Positions 1 to 8,275 of a DNA stretch of 64,000 nt are shown here, one piece after another. Origin of the DNA: Marinobacterium lutimaris (GTDB lineage: Bacteria; Pseudomonadota; Gammaproteobacteria; Pseudomonadales; Balneatricaceae); assembly GCF_900108065.1 (NCBI RefSeq), contig NZ_FNVQ01000007.1, forward strand, positions 124,001-188,000, given 5' to 3'. Position 1 is the first letter of the stretch; each line of letters opens with the position of its first letter. The position numbers and the translations under genes were made by a program. The notes below the pieces were generated by a model. The model was not told where the DNA came from, searched no databases, and saw only the letters and a program-made list of their open reading frames with translations.

Positions 1-361
1 TTTCGGTGATCGACTTGCTGATGCTGGCAGGAAGAAGCCCCTGCTTGGATCCCAGTCCGGCTAGTACGCCAAGGGCGACGACGCTTGCCGATGCGGTGAG
101 AACCCGTCGCCTCTGCAGTAGCCGGCTGTTCGCTTCCTGTAACTTGCGGCTGGTTAATCTTGGGTTCGGTGTTTGGCTCAGCGGAGCGAAACGGCCGCAA
201 ACCTGCTCTACATAGCTCCAGGCGGTACGGTGCTCTGCAGCGGTATCAAGCCATTGCAGCCAGGCCTCATGTTGCGCAGGCGTGGCGGAATCGTCCCTGA
301 GCTTGGCGTACCAGTAGGCAGCCTGCTCCAGCGCGGCGTTGGAAGGCTCAGTGCTCGGCAT
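1..361 (-). CDS. FecR-family anti-sigma/signal transducer, partial (C-terminus beyond window)
   Basis: The first 120 codons of a FecR-type regulator, running off the left edge. The N-terminus shows the cytoplasmic FecR/DUF4880 features: an alanine-rich start, an AAYWYAKL helix, and the EAWLQWL tryptophan pattern. A hydrophobic segment at about residues 92-105, after a run of arginines, is the expected inner-membrane helix. FecR proteins carry a signal from a TonB-dependent outer-membrane receptor to their ECF sigma factor. The ATG lies inside the end of the sigma-factor gene (14-bp overlap), so the two are translationally coupled. The periplasmic domain is not visible. The usual partner receptor gene would lie further left, which is inference. 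Confidence 0.85.
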   Translation of the reverse strand, partial: MPSTEPSNAALEQAAYWYAKLRDDSATPAQHEAWLQWLDTAAEHRTAWSYVEQVCGRFAPLSQTPNPRLTSRKLQEANSRLLQRRRVLTASASVVALGVLAGLGSKQGLLPASISKSITE

Positions 362-884
362 AGAGCGGCAATTCCCTGGCCGTGAATCGGGCCTGGAGTT
401 GCAGGCAGATTAGCATCGCCTTGGCCACATGCTTGCGTACCATGCGTCCGGAAATACCCAGCTCTGTGCCTACCGCATCGTCGGTCATCTGACAGACTAC
501 GGCCAGCAGGAACGCTTTGGCAGTATTCGGGTGCAGGGCTTGTAGCATAAGACTGATCTCTTCGAGCGCCTCCATCACCGCGGCCTGATGCTCGGCAGAT
601 GGATGAAGCTCCTCCGGGCTGGCGGAAAGAGTCTCGAGCCAGGCGCGTTCGATTTCCTGCCTGCGCCAGAGGTTGAGGCATAGGTGCTTGGCTGTCGTGC
701 AAAGATAGCCACGGGCTTGAGCAACGGTGAAAAAGCGTGGCGGAGTGGAGCAGGTCAGCAGTCGAACAAAAGTGTCCTGAGCCAGGTCGGCTGCGGTATC
801 CGAGCATTCCAGCCGTTGTCGCAACCAGGCCCAGAGCCAGCCGTGGTGCTGCTGATAAAAACTACTCAGAGTGGTACTTGGCAT
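348..884 (-). CDS. FecI-like ECF sigma factor
   Basis: A 178-residue ECF sigma factor of the iron-starvation (FecI) type. Region 2 is seen in the FYQQHHGWLWAWLRQRL helix and the AADLAQDTFVRLL segment. Region 4 is the C-terminal helix-turn-helix around TDDAVGTELGISGRMVRKHV. It would direct RNA polymerase to a receptor operon when FecR signals. I place the start at ATG 884 rather than 932, because conserved region 2 begins directly after it and the extra 16 residues match nothing. The gene overlaps fecR, and a Fur-like site lies about 50-75 bp upstream. Iron-dependent control is likely but inferred from that site and the family. Confidence 0.85.
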   Translation of the reverse strand: MPSTTLSSFYQQHHGWLWAWLRQRLECSDTAADLAQDTFVRLLTCSTPPRFFTVAQARGYLCTTAKHLCLNLWRRQEIERAWLETLSASPEELHPSAEHQAAVMEALEEISLMLQALHPNTAKAFLLAVVCQMTDDAVGTELGISGRMVRKHVAKAMLICLQLQARFTARELPLYAEH

Positions 885-935
885 TAATTGGTGGCTGGAC
901 ACGGCGGAACTCCGAGAGAAAACGAATTCCACATA

Positions 936-957
936 AATATAAATGATTATGATTCGT
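936..957. promoter_or_regulatory. Candidate Fur box upstream of the FecI/FecR pair
   Basis: The AT-rich stretch contains AAATGATTATGATTCG. Read on the other strand this gives AATCATAATCATTT, close to the repeated NAT(A/T)AT hexamers of a Fur site. It lies about 52 bp before the sigma-factor start. Iron-responsive control of FecI-type genes by Fur is established in relatives; this individual site is a visual match only. Confidence 0.5.
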
Positions 958-1171
958 ATTCAAGTAATTCGTTTTGAATCTTCGGCACGGATGTCGCTGA
1001 ATTCTATGGTGGGTTCTGTCGGCGCAGGCGTAGGGCGCAACTTGTGCTTTTATCGTCAGAGCTTTCGCGGCAAAGTCTGGGGATCTATGGCATACTGTGC
1101 ACTTTACGACCGGCGTCTCGCTCAGTCGAAGTCGCCGCATCCTCCACTGTATAAAATTTCGGAATTTCCCC

Positions 1172-2758
1172 TTGCTGACCACTGCCAACATCACCATGCA
1201 GTTTGGCGCCAAGCCGCTGTTTGAAAACGTCTCCGTCAAATTTGGCGACGGCAACCGCTATGGCCTTATTGGCGCCAATGGTTGCGGTAAATCCACCTTC
1301 ATGAAGATCCTCGGCGGTGATCTGGAGCCGAGCAGCGGCAACGTGTCTACCGACCCGAACGAGCGTCTCGGTAAGCTGCGCCAGGATCAGTTCGCCTATG
1401 AAGAGTTCAGCGTCATCGACACGGTGATCATGGGCAACGAAGAGCTTTGGGCGATCAAGTCCGAGCGTGACGCCATCTACGCCAAGGCTGAGATGACCGA
1501 GGAAGACGGTATCCGCGCCGGTGAACTGGAAGCTGAGTTCGCCGAAATGGATGGTTACACCGCCGACTCGCGTGCGGGCGAGCTGCTGCTGGGTCTGGAG
1601 ATTCCGGTAGAGCAGCACTACGGCCCGATGAGCGAGATCGCGCCGGGCTGGAAGCTGCGCGTGCTGCTGGCGCAGGCTCTGTTCTCCGATCCCGATATCC
1701 TGCTGCTCGACGAGCCTACCAACAACCTGGATATCAACACCATCCGCTGGCTTGAGGGCGTGCTTAACCAGCGCACCTGCACCATGGTAATCATCTCGCA
1801 CGACCGTCACTTCCTGAACTCGGTCTGCACCCATATGGCGGATATCGATTACGGTGAGCTGCGCGTCTATCCGGGTAACTACGACGAGTACATGACCGCG
1901 TCGACCCAGGTACGCGAGAAAATGCTCTCCGATAACGCCAAGAAAAAGGCTCAGATCGCCGATCTGAAAACCTTCGTCAGCCGCTTCTCGGCCAACGCCT
2001 CCAAGTCGCGTCAGGCCACCTCCCGTCTGAAGCAGATCGACAAGATCCAGCTGGAAGAGGTAAAGCCCTCCAGCCGTCAGAACCCGTTTATCCGTTTCGA
2101 GCAGGCGAAAAAGCTACACCGTACCGCGCTGGAAGTGGAAGGTCTGTCCAAGTCCTTCGACGAGCCGGTGTTTGCAGGTCTGAACCTGAGCGTGGCGGTG
2201 GGCGAGCGGATCGCGATCATCGGCCCCAACGGTATCGGTAAGTCCACACTGCTGAAGTGTCTGGTTGGCGATCTGGAGCCGGATGCCGGCACCGTGAAAT
2301 GGTCTGAAAACTCCGAGCTTGGCTACTACGCCCAGGATCATGCGCATGAGTTTGAAGAGGACAAGAACCTCTACGACTGGATGTCCTACTGGGGCAAAGA
2401 GGGCGATGACGAGCAGGTAATCCGCGGCACCCTGGGCCGTCTACTGTTCTCACAGAAAGAGATCGGCAAGTCCGTGAAGGTGATCTCCGGTGGTGAACAG
2501 GGCCGTATGATCTTCGGCAAGTTGATCCTGCAGGAGCCCAACATCATGCTGCTCGACGAGCCCACCAACCACCTGGATATGGAATCGATCGAGTCGCTCA
2601 ACCTGGCGCTGGAAAACTACCCCGGCACGCTGCTGTTTGTCAGCCACGACCGGGAGTTCGTCTCCTCACTGGCGACCCGCATCATCGAGCTCAAGCCCGA
2701 CGGTATCGTCGATTTCCACGGTGATTACGACGACTACCTGAAAAGCCAGGAAAACTGA
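1172..2758 (+). CDS. ybiT: ABC-F family ATPase YbiT
   Basis: A 528-residue soluble protein with two ABC ATPase domains and no membrane segments, of the ribosome-associated ABC-F class. Walker A motifs are GANGCGKST and GPNGIGKST. Walker B regions read [11 protein letters not shown] and [11 protein letters not shown]. The second signature is SGGEQGR, while the first is the degenerate APGWKLR form found in YbiT. A charged linker ([12 protein letters not shown] onward) separates the domains. I chose the TTG at 1172: it gives [12 protein letters not shown], matching the N-terminus I recall for YbiT, and the length is close to the 530 residues of E. coli YbiT. The open frame continues upstream to 1097, but that part is not YbiT-like. 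ABC-F proteins act at the ribosomal E site; the role of YbiT is less settled. Confidence 0.92.
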   Translation: MLTTANITMQFGAKPLFENVSVKFGDGNRYGLIGANGCGKSTFMKILGGDLEPSSGNVSTDPNERLGKLRQDQFAYEEFSVIDTVIMGNEELWAIKSERDAIYAKAEMTEEDGIRAGELEAEFAEMDGYTADSRAGELLLGLEIPVEQHYGPMSEIAPGWKLRVLLAQALFSDPDILLLDEPTNNLDINTIRWLEGVLNQRTCTMVIISHDRHFLNSVCTHMADIDYGELRVYPGNYDEYMTASTQVREKMLSDNAKKKAQIADLKTFVSRFSANASKSRQATSRLKQIDKIQLEEVKPSSRQNPFIRFEQAKKLHRTALEVEGLSKSFDEPVFAGLNLSVAVGERIAIIGPNGIGKSTLLKCLVGDLEPDAGTVKWSENSELGYYAQDHAHEFEEDKNLYDWMSYWGKEGDDEQVIRGTLGRLLFSQKEIGKSVKVISGGEQGRMIFGKLILQEPNIMLLDEPTNHLDMESIESLNLALENYPGTLLFVSHDREFVSSLATRIIELKPDGIVDFHGDYDDYLKSQEN

Positions 2759-2763
2759 TCAGC

Positions 2764-2790
2764 ACAGCGGGAACCGCTGCCCGCTGTTTT
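2764..2790 (+). terminator. Rho-independent terminator after ybiT
   Basis: ACAGCGGG and CCCGCTGT form an 8-bp perfect stem with an 8-nt loop, followed by TTTT. It sits 5 bp after the ybiT stop and between convergent genes. Confidence 0.75.
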
Positions 2791-2798
2791 CGCCTCGG

Positions 2799-3815
2799 CT
2801 ATCGGGGGTAACTAAGCAGCGTTTCCCGCGCTACGTTGATCCGCACCGGCTGGCCTGCCGACAGCAGGCGGTCGGTGAACAGCTTCACCGGGTGGCCAGC
2901 AACCACTGCCACCACCTCGTAACGGTCATCGATATAGAGGCTGCTGAGTACGGTGGCTTCTATTCCCTCATCCTTCCCTTGATCCATCTTGGCAGTATTA
3001 TCTGCCAGGCGCAGCGCGCTGCGCGGAATCATCACTTCGGCTTTTGCATCCGACAGCTCCGGTAATACCCGCGCCGGCAGGATATTTCCGGCATCGAGAA
3101 ATCGAGCCGCCCAGGAGTCCACCGGTGCGCGGAACAGCTCTTCCGGCCGTCCATACTGGTGGCAGACGCCATCCTTCATCAGTGCGATGCGATCCGATAA
3201 TAGTTGAGCCTCACGTCGGTCGTGGGTGACGTTAACGCAGGTCTGGCCGAACTGTTGCGCCAGTTGACGGATCTCCTGGCCCAGCTCTTCGCGCAGGTTG
3301 GCGTCCAGGTTAGAGAGGGGTTCATCAAACAGAATCAGCGTTGGCCGAGCGGCCAGTGCACGGGCGATGGAAACACGCTGCTTCTGCCCACCGGAAAGCT
3401 GCTCTGGCAACTTGGCCGCGTGCTCGGTCAGGCGCACGGCGCTGAGCACTTCGGCAATGCGGCTATCTATTTCGTGACGTGGCAGCTTGAGCATTTTCAG
3501 CGGGAACGCGATGTTCTTCGCCACGCTCATATGGGGCCAGAGTCCGTAGTCCTGAAACACAAAACCGAGGCGACGCTGCTGCGGCGGCAGAATTATCCCC
3601 TTGGCGCAGTCGACAAACTCCCGGTCACCGGCGCGGATTAAGCCGCTGTCCGGCGTTTCCAGCCCGGCGATGATGCGCAGCAGCGTGGTTTTGCCGCAGC
3701 CGGAAGGGCCGAGCAGCGTCATGATGCTGCCGGTTTCCACGTCCAGTGTAATATCGCGCAGAATCTGGCTGTTGCCGAAGCTCTTTGAGACCTGGCGGAT
3801 GGTGAGTTGGCTCAT
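2799..3815 (-). CDS. ABC importer ATP-binding subunit (FbpC/PotA-like)
   Basis: A 338-residue importer ATPase. Walker A is GPSGCGKTT at about residue 36. Q-loop, signature LSGGQKQR and Walker B LILFDEPLSNLD follow in order. The switch histidine lies in NVTHD. A C-terminal regulatory extension of about 100 residues resembles the TOBE domain of CUT1 and ferric importers. It would power uptake with the permease and binding protein upstream. The start ATG overlaps the end of the permease gene by 4 bp, so this is the third gene of a leftward operon. The substrate is not determined by this subunit; see the binding protein. Confidence 0.88.
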   Translation of the reverse strand: MSQLTIRQVSKSFGNSQILRDITLDVETGSIMTLLGPSGCGKTTLLRIIAGLETPDSGLIRAGDREFVDCAKGIILPPQQRRLGFVFQDYGLWPHMSVAKNIAFPLKMLKLPRHEIDSRIAEVLSAVRLTEHAAKLPEQLSGGQKQRVSIARALAARPTLILFDEPLSNLDANLREELGQEIRQLAQQFGQTCVNVTHDRREAQLLSDRIALMKDGVCHQYGRPEELFRAPVDSWAARFLDAGNILPARVLPELSDAKAEVMIPRSALRLADNTAKMDQGKDEGIEATVLSSLYIDDRYEVVAVVAGHPVKLFTDRLLSAGQPVRINVARETLLSYPR

Positions 3816-5509
3816 CGGATCTTGGCTCCCGGCAGGCGCTGGCCCAGCAGGATAATCGACCCCGAGACCAGAATAGTGACCAGGCTCATCGCCATACCGG
3901 CGTTGATCGAGCCCTGGTCGAATTGATGGAAAACGTAGGTGGCCACGGTCTGCACACCGGGCGGTGCTAGCATCAGCGAACTGACCAGCTCACGGGTGGA
4001 GATCGCGAAGACGATAAAGCCCGCCGCCAGCGCCACCGGTGCCAGCAGCGGTGCCAGTATGCGCAGGATTACCCGTGCTTCGCTGGCGCCAGAAATATAG
4101 GCCGCATCGTCCAGCGACTGGGGCAGCTGTTTCAGCGCGGCGCTGAGCATACGGATAGGGTAGGGCAGCGTCAGGCAGATGTAGGCCACCAGCAGAATCG
4201 CCGAACTGTTATAGGGCGTGACCGGCCAGAACGGCTGGTTCCAGGTCAGGATCAGCCCCACGGCGATCGCCATGCCCGGAATTGCATTGGGCAGGATCGA
4301 CAGGAAATCGAGCAGTGCCGTGCCGCGGGTACGCAGCCGCACCACCGTGAACGCGACAAGGATAGCGATCAGCACACTGCAGAGAGCGGCAGCCAGCGCC
4401 AGGCCAAAGCTGGTGCTGATTGCGCCCCAGGCTTCGCTGTCCAGGTCGAACAGGCCGCTGAGGTGCTTGAGGCTCATGTTGGCCAGGGTAAGACCGCCGG
4501 ACAGGGTGTCCAGCAATGAGCTTGCGGTAATGGTTAGCAATGGCAGCATGACCGCCAGAAAAAAGGCGCTGCCGAATAGCAGCAGGTCGATAAGGCGCTG
4601 CCTGCCGGTGCGCTCTGTCCCGGCGGCATCGACCTGCTGGTTATCGATGGCGGCGCTGAAGCGGTTGGCCAGACGCTGATGCAGACGATAGGCGGCAAAG
4701 GCGATCAGGATCAGGATGATCGACAGCACCGATGCGCCCGGCAGGTCGATGGGCCAGTCCGATAGCTTTTCGTGGATCGAGGTGACGATCACGCGAAAGC
4801 CGAAGCGGCTGCCGAGGATCTCAGGCGTGCCGAACTCCTCAATGGTGAGTACAAATACGATCAGCCCGCTGGAGAGCAGTGTAGGCAGCACCATCGGCAG
4901 ATGGATACGGGTAAAAATCTGCAGTGTAGAGCCACCAAAGACCCGCCCCACATCGCCGTAGCGGCGACCGATCACTGCGAACGCCTTGGACGTGGCCAAA
5001 TAGATCATCGGGAACAGGTGCAGCGCCATCACCGTGACGATGCCGGGAAAGGAGTAGAGAAAACTGGCCAGGTTGAACCCCAGCAGTTGCTCGCTGAAGC
5101 CGTTTACCTGCAGCAGCTGCATCCAGGAAAGAGCGCCGATATAGGGCGGGATCAGAAACGGCAGCATCAGCAGCGCATCCCAGATGCGTCCGCTGCTCTC
5201 TGGCAGCTGCGCCCTGCGGTAAGCCAGCGGCAGAGCAATTGCCGCCGATAACAGGGTGACGCTGAGGGATAGCGATAGGGAGTTCAGGGTGGCGCCGATC
5301 AGGTGCGGGTTCGCCAGATTTGGCAGCAGCACGCTGAACGGCTCAGCCAGCGACCATTCGTTGATATGCGGGAAGAGTGCATACAGCAGAATCGCCAGCA
5401 CCGGCAGGCCCACCAGTGTCAGCATAATCAGGGCGGCGAGCCCGAGCAGCAGCGGTCGGATCGACCGCGTCTGCCCGGAGCTTCGCGCCGGCAAAGCTAC
5501 AGCTGTCAT
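3812..5509 (-). CDS. ABC importer permease, two-domain fused (FbpB-like)
   Basis: A 565-residue inner-membrane permease made of two homologous halves, each with about six hydrophobic segments. The half-proteins join near residue 300. Each carries an EAA-type loop for docking the ATPase (around RRYGDVGRVFGGS in the first half and LDDAAYISGASE in the second). Fused permeases of this length are typical of FbpB, AfuB and related importers for ferric ions, sugar phosphates or phosphonates. The gene starts 21 bp after the binding-protein gene and overlaps the ATPase gene, so the three form one operon. Confidence 0.88.
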   Translation of the reverse strand: MTAVALPARSSGQTRSIRPLLLGLAALIMLTLVGLPVLAILLYALFPHINEWSLAEPFSVLLPNLANPHLIGATLNSLSLSLSVTLLSAAIALPLAYRRAQLPESSGRIWDALLMLPFLIPPYIGALSWMQLLQVNGFSEQLLGFNLASFLYSFPGIVTVMALHLFPMIYLATSKAFAVIGRRYGDVGRVFGGSTLQIFTRIHLPMVLPTLLSSGLIVFVLTIEEFGTPEILGSRFGFRVIVTSIHEKLSDWPIDLPGASVLSIILILIAFAAYRLHQRLANRFSAAIDNQQVDAAGTERTGRQRLIDLLLFGSAFFLAVMLPLLTITASSLLDTLSGGLTLANMSLKHLSGLFDLDSEAWGAISTSFGLALAAALCSVLIAILVAFTVVRLRTRGTALLDFLSILPNAIPGMAIAVGLILTWNQPFWPVTPYNSSAILLVAYICLTLPYPIRMLSAALKQLPQSLDDAAYISGASEARVILRILAPLLAPVALAAGFIVFAISTRELVSSLMLAPPGVQTVATYVFHQFDQGSINAGMAMSLVTILVSGSIILLGQRLPGAKIR

Positions 5510-5530
5510 CGTTGTATCGCTCTGGCTGGT

Positions 5531-6490
5531 TTATTTCGCAGCCATGATTTCGGCGAATTTGCTCTGGGTCTCGGCAGCCTGGGCGGCGGCTTCTCCGGCA
5601 TCGAAGTCGATGATTTTCAGGTCGTTCCAGCCCGGGCGTTTGGCCTGGATATCGGTGCGTGCCGGCAGGATGTACTGCTCAGCCACCAGCTGCTGTCCCT
5701 CGTCGGAGAGCAGGTAATCGACGAACTGCTTGGCTGCATCCTGGTGCTGGGATGACTTCATGATCATGACCGGACGCGGTGCCAGAACGGTGCCCTCGCT
5801 GGGGTAAACCACTTCAATGTTTTCGCCTTTCTGCTTGGCGTCGATGACGATGTAATCCACGGCTCCGAAGACCACGCTCTTGGCACCCTGAAGAACCGGG
5901 TTTAAAGCGGCCTTGTTGGCGCCCGGCACCAGCACGTCGTTGGCGGCAAGCTGGTCGAACAGGTTCCACGCTTTATCGGCATCCAGGGTGACCAAGCCCT
6001 GCACCAGCGTCAGCGCTGAGCCGGATTTGGCCGGGTCCGGCATGGTCACCTGATCGCGATACTCGGGCAGTGCCAGGTCGGCCCAGTGCTGAGGAGTCGG
6101 CACGCCTGATTTCGGGTTATAGGCGATGGCCAGTGCGGCGGCGCCCTGGGCCACGTAGCTGGAGGTTTTCAGCGACGCCGGTACGTTGGCCGCATTGGGA
6201 GAGGTGTACGCCAGCAGATCGCCTTCCTGATCCAGAGTGATGGCGTGGCCCCAGGAGGCGGAGATCATCACATCGGCATGGGGGTTGGATTTTTCCGCCT
6301 GGTAGCGCGCCATGATCTTGCCGGCGGTGGACTGAAACATCTCCACATCGATACCGGATTTTGCCTTGAAGCCCTTGGCCAGTTGATCGGACAGCGGCTT
6401 GGGGCCGGCACTGTAAACAACGAGGGTTTCGGCAAAAGCGGGAACGGAAAGGGTAAGTCCGATCACAAGACCGGCAACTAGCTGTTTCAT
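5531..6490 (-). CDS. Periplasmic substrate-binding protein (FbpA/AfuA superfamily)
   Basis: A 319-residue exported protein. The signal peptide runs to about ALA-type cleavage near PAFA-ET (residue 20). The mature part begins with LVVYSAGPKPL, typical of the FbpA/AfuA class, and includes a late APRPVMIMK segment. A GGAG sits 6 nt before the chosen ATG at 6490; the ATG 12 bp further up lacks a ribosome site. It captures the ligand for the downstream permease and ATPase. The paired tyrosines that bind iron in classical FbpA are not evident: the corresponding region reads AVDYIVID, with one tyrosine. Iron, a sugar phosphate or a phosphonate all remain possible. Confidence 0.82.
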   Translation of the reverse strand: MKQLVAGLVIGLTLSVPAFAETLVVYSAGPKPLSDQLAKGFKAKSGIDVEMFQSTAGKIMARYQAEKSNPHADVMISASWGHAITLDQEGDLLAYTSPNAANVPASLKTSSYVAQGAAALAIAYNPKSGVPTPQHWADLALPEYRDQVTMPDPAKSGSALTLVQGLVTLDADKAWNLFDQLAANDVLVPGANKAALNPVLQGAKSVVFGAVDYIVIDAKQKGENIEVVYPSEGTVLAPRPVMIMKSSQHQDAAKQFVDYLLSDEGQQLVAEQYILPARTDIQAKRPGWNDLKIIDFDAGEAAAQAAETQSKFAEIMAAK

Positions 6491-6620
6491 CTGCGGCTCC
6501 ATGCATGTTCAGTTCGATAGGCGAACGTTGCTAACGGGTTAATCGAACCATCATAGAACTGACATATGACCGAAAAGTGACCGCTTCGGCGGCTGGGTCT
6601 GGTGAAAGGCGTGGGGCGAT

Positions 6621-6644
6621 GCCACCCGGCGTGGGCCGGGTGGC
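6621..6644. terminator. Strong GC hairpin between the ParA-like gene and the importer operon
   Basis: GCCACCCGGC and GCCGGGTGGC form a perfect 10-bp stem with a 4-nt loop. There is no T-run on either side. It lies 27 bp past the stop of the leftward ParA-like gene, so a terminator or mRNA-end-protecting role is likely. Confidence 0.45.
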
Positions 6645-6671
6645 GGCAGGCTTGCTGTCTTTGAAGCAGAT

Positions 6672-7364
6672 TTACTGGCCAGCGAGCAGATTTTCGAGCT
6701 GGCTGTAGTTGTTCTTCAGCCATACCCGCATACGCTGACGCTCAGCGATGTTCATCATGTCACGGTTGTTGGCGGCGGCCCAGAAACTGGCGTTGGCGAA
6801 GTCCACCTTATGGGTCAGTTTGGCGTGCAGTTTGCCCAGTTCGAAAAGGCTGGCGCCGCGTGACTTGGCGCTCTGGTAAGCGTCGGAGTCATGCAGCTGG
6901 CTGAAGTCGTTGCCGCGGCCAAAGTTCTGTACCAGAACAAACTTCAGTTCCGGCTGTGGGTAGCGCGCCAGCGATTTGCCCAGCAGGTCGATGGAGTCGG
7001 CGCCATCGTCCATTACATGCCAGAGAAACACCTCGTAGCCGAGCTCGTCGAGCAGCCCGAAGACGTCGGTTTCATCGATCCATTCGCCGAGGCGTGTGGA
7101 GGTCTGCGCCGCCAGATCGATGATCAGATCGTGATCCGGCTTGGACTCGCAGGCTTCGAGAATGCCGTCCAGGCTGTCATCTTCGCCAACGATGACGGGC
7201 GAGGCGAACTCGCCATAGAAACGAGAAAAGGTGCCGTGGGAGGCATCGGAGTCAAAACCGAGGAACGGAAGTTCGCGGTCGATGTAGTACTGAGCTAACA
7301 AACGGGAGGTCATCGATTTGCCGACGCCGCCTTTTTCACCGCCGATGAAATGTACCTTACTCAT
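6672..7364 (-). CDS. Orphan ParA/MipZ-like P-loop ATPase
   Basis: A 230-residue soluble protein with the deviant Walker A motif GGEKGGVGKS at residues 8-17, which defines the ParA/MinD/MipZ group. LGFDSDASHGTFSRF and DLIIDLAAQTS provide the other nucleotide-site segments. No parB, minC or plasmid genes are nearby, and no membrane-binding tail is seen. The gene stands alone between an importer operon and the catabolic island. Its cargo or partner cannot be named. Similar single ATPases are sometimes labelled as mobilisation proteins, but nothing here supports conjugation. Confidence 0.75.
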   Translation of the reverse strand: MSKVHFIGGEKGGVGKSMTSRLLAQYYIDRELPFLGFDSDASHGTFSRFYGEFASPVIVGEDDSLDGILEACESKPDHDLIIDLAAQTSTRLGEWIDETDVFGLLDELGYEVFLWHVMDDGADSIDLLGKSLARYPQPELKFVLVQNFGRGNDFSQLHDSDAYQSAKSRGASLFELGKLHAKLTHKVDFANASFWAAANNRDMMNIAERQRMRVWLKNNYSQLENLLAGQ

Positions 7365-7515
7365 GAGCTTTCCCTGTTATGGAGCCAGTGGAGAATATGC
7401 TTGAATGCTAATACCTCTCTGATCATACCTCACTCCTGTGTCGAAACGGTGGCGGTTATGAGCCACAACAGGGAATCAAGTGACTAAAGATTAGGCGCTT
7501 GAGTTATTCGGCAGT

Positions 7516-8262
7516 CTAACAGGCGCGGCCGATAAGAGCGGCCAGCGCGGGAGTCAGCCCCTGATGCCCTTTCTCCGGTGGTGGCGCATAGCTACCGGCA
7601 CTGCGCGTCTGGCTGCCTGCCAGTACCTGCATCTGTGCCTGGCGTACGGCGCAGCTGACACCATCGAGTACCGGAACCGGGATCTGGTCCGCCAGGCTAC
7701 GTGCCAGACCTGCCAGCGGGGCACCAGCCATGATCAGACAGTCTGCACCATCCTTGTCTATCGCATCCTGAGCCAGGGCGAGCAGCCGTGCGCCCTGATC
7801 TTCCTGCACACGGCCGATATCGGCGAGTGGATCACTCAGAGAACGGATGCTGGCGAGGCGTTGGCCGAAGCCATGCTGCTCTGCGGTTTCCCGGTACCAA
7901 CTCTTGATCCGGTTGGAAATAGCGATAATTGAGCAACGTCCGCCATAGAGCGACGCGCTGGCGAGGGCAGCTTCGGTCATGCCGATGACCGGGCAGGGTA
8001 GCATCTCGCGTATAGCTTCGAGGCCGGGGTCGCCAAAAGCGGCAATCACTACACCGTCATAATCCGCGTAGTGCTCGGCGGCGAGCTGCATGGCGGCGAA
8101 GCCACCAATCAGCGCTTCAGCCCGGGTTTCTATATAGGCGACACCGAAGGGCGCTGTTATGACATCTACCTCGGTGCCAGGTAGTAAACAGCGCTCTGAT
8201 TCAGAGCGGATCAGCTCACTGACAGAGGTGGAGATATTGGGGTTGATTACGAGTAGTTTCAT
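7516..8262 (-). CDS. Asp/Glu/hydantoin racemase-superfamily protein lacking both usual cysteines
   Basis: A 248-residue cytoplasmic protein, last gene of the leftward catabolic operon, 13 bp after the TRAP permease gene. It starts MKLLVINPNIS and carries the family block FGDPGLEA, both typical of hydantoin and allantoin racemases. Known racemases use a cysteine just before FGDPGL and a second one in a GCAGM-like loop. Here the first position is alanine (AAFGDPG, residue 75) and the second loop reads MAGAPLAG (about 179-184). Two-base racemisation through cysteines is therefore unlikely. It may be an isomerase, a lyase or a ligand-binding homologue. The fold assignment is firm, the activity is not. 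Confidence 0.8.
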   Translation of the reverse strand: MKLLVINPNISTSVSELIRSESERCLLPGTEVDVITAPFGVAYIETRAEALIGGFAAMQLAAEHYADYDGVVIAAFGDPGLEAIREMLPCPVIGMTEAALASASLYGGRCSIIAISNRIKSWYRETAEQHGFGQRLASIRSLSDPLADIGRVQEDQGARLLALAQDAIDKDGADCLIMAGAPLAGLARSLADQIPVPVLDGVSCAVRQAQMQVLAGSQTRSAGSYAPPPEKGHQGLTPALAALIGRAC

Positions 8263-8275
8263 CGCGTTTTAAACC

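Noticed and set aside
6672-7364. A plasmid or conjugative mobilisation protein
   Set aside because: Only a ParA-like ATPase is seen, with no relaxase, origin or partition site around it.
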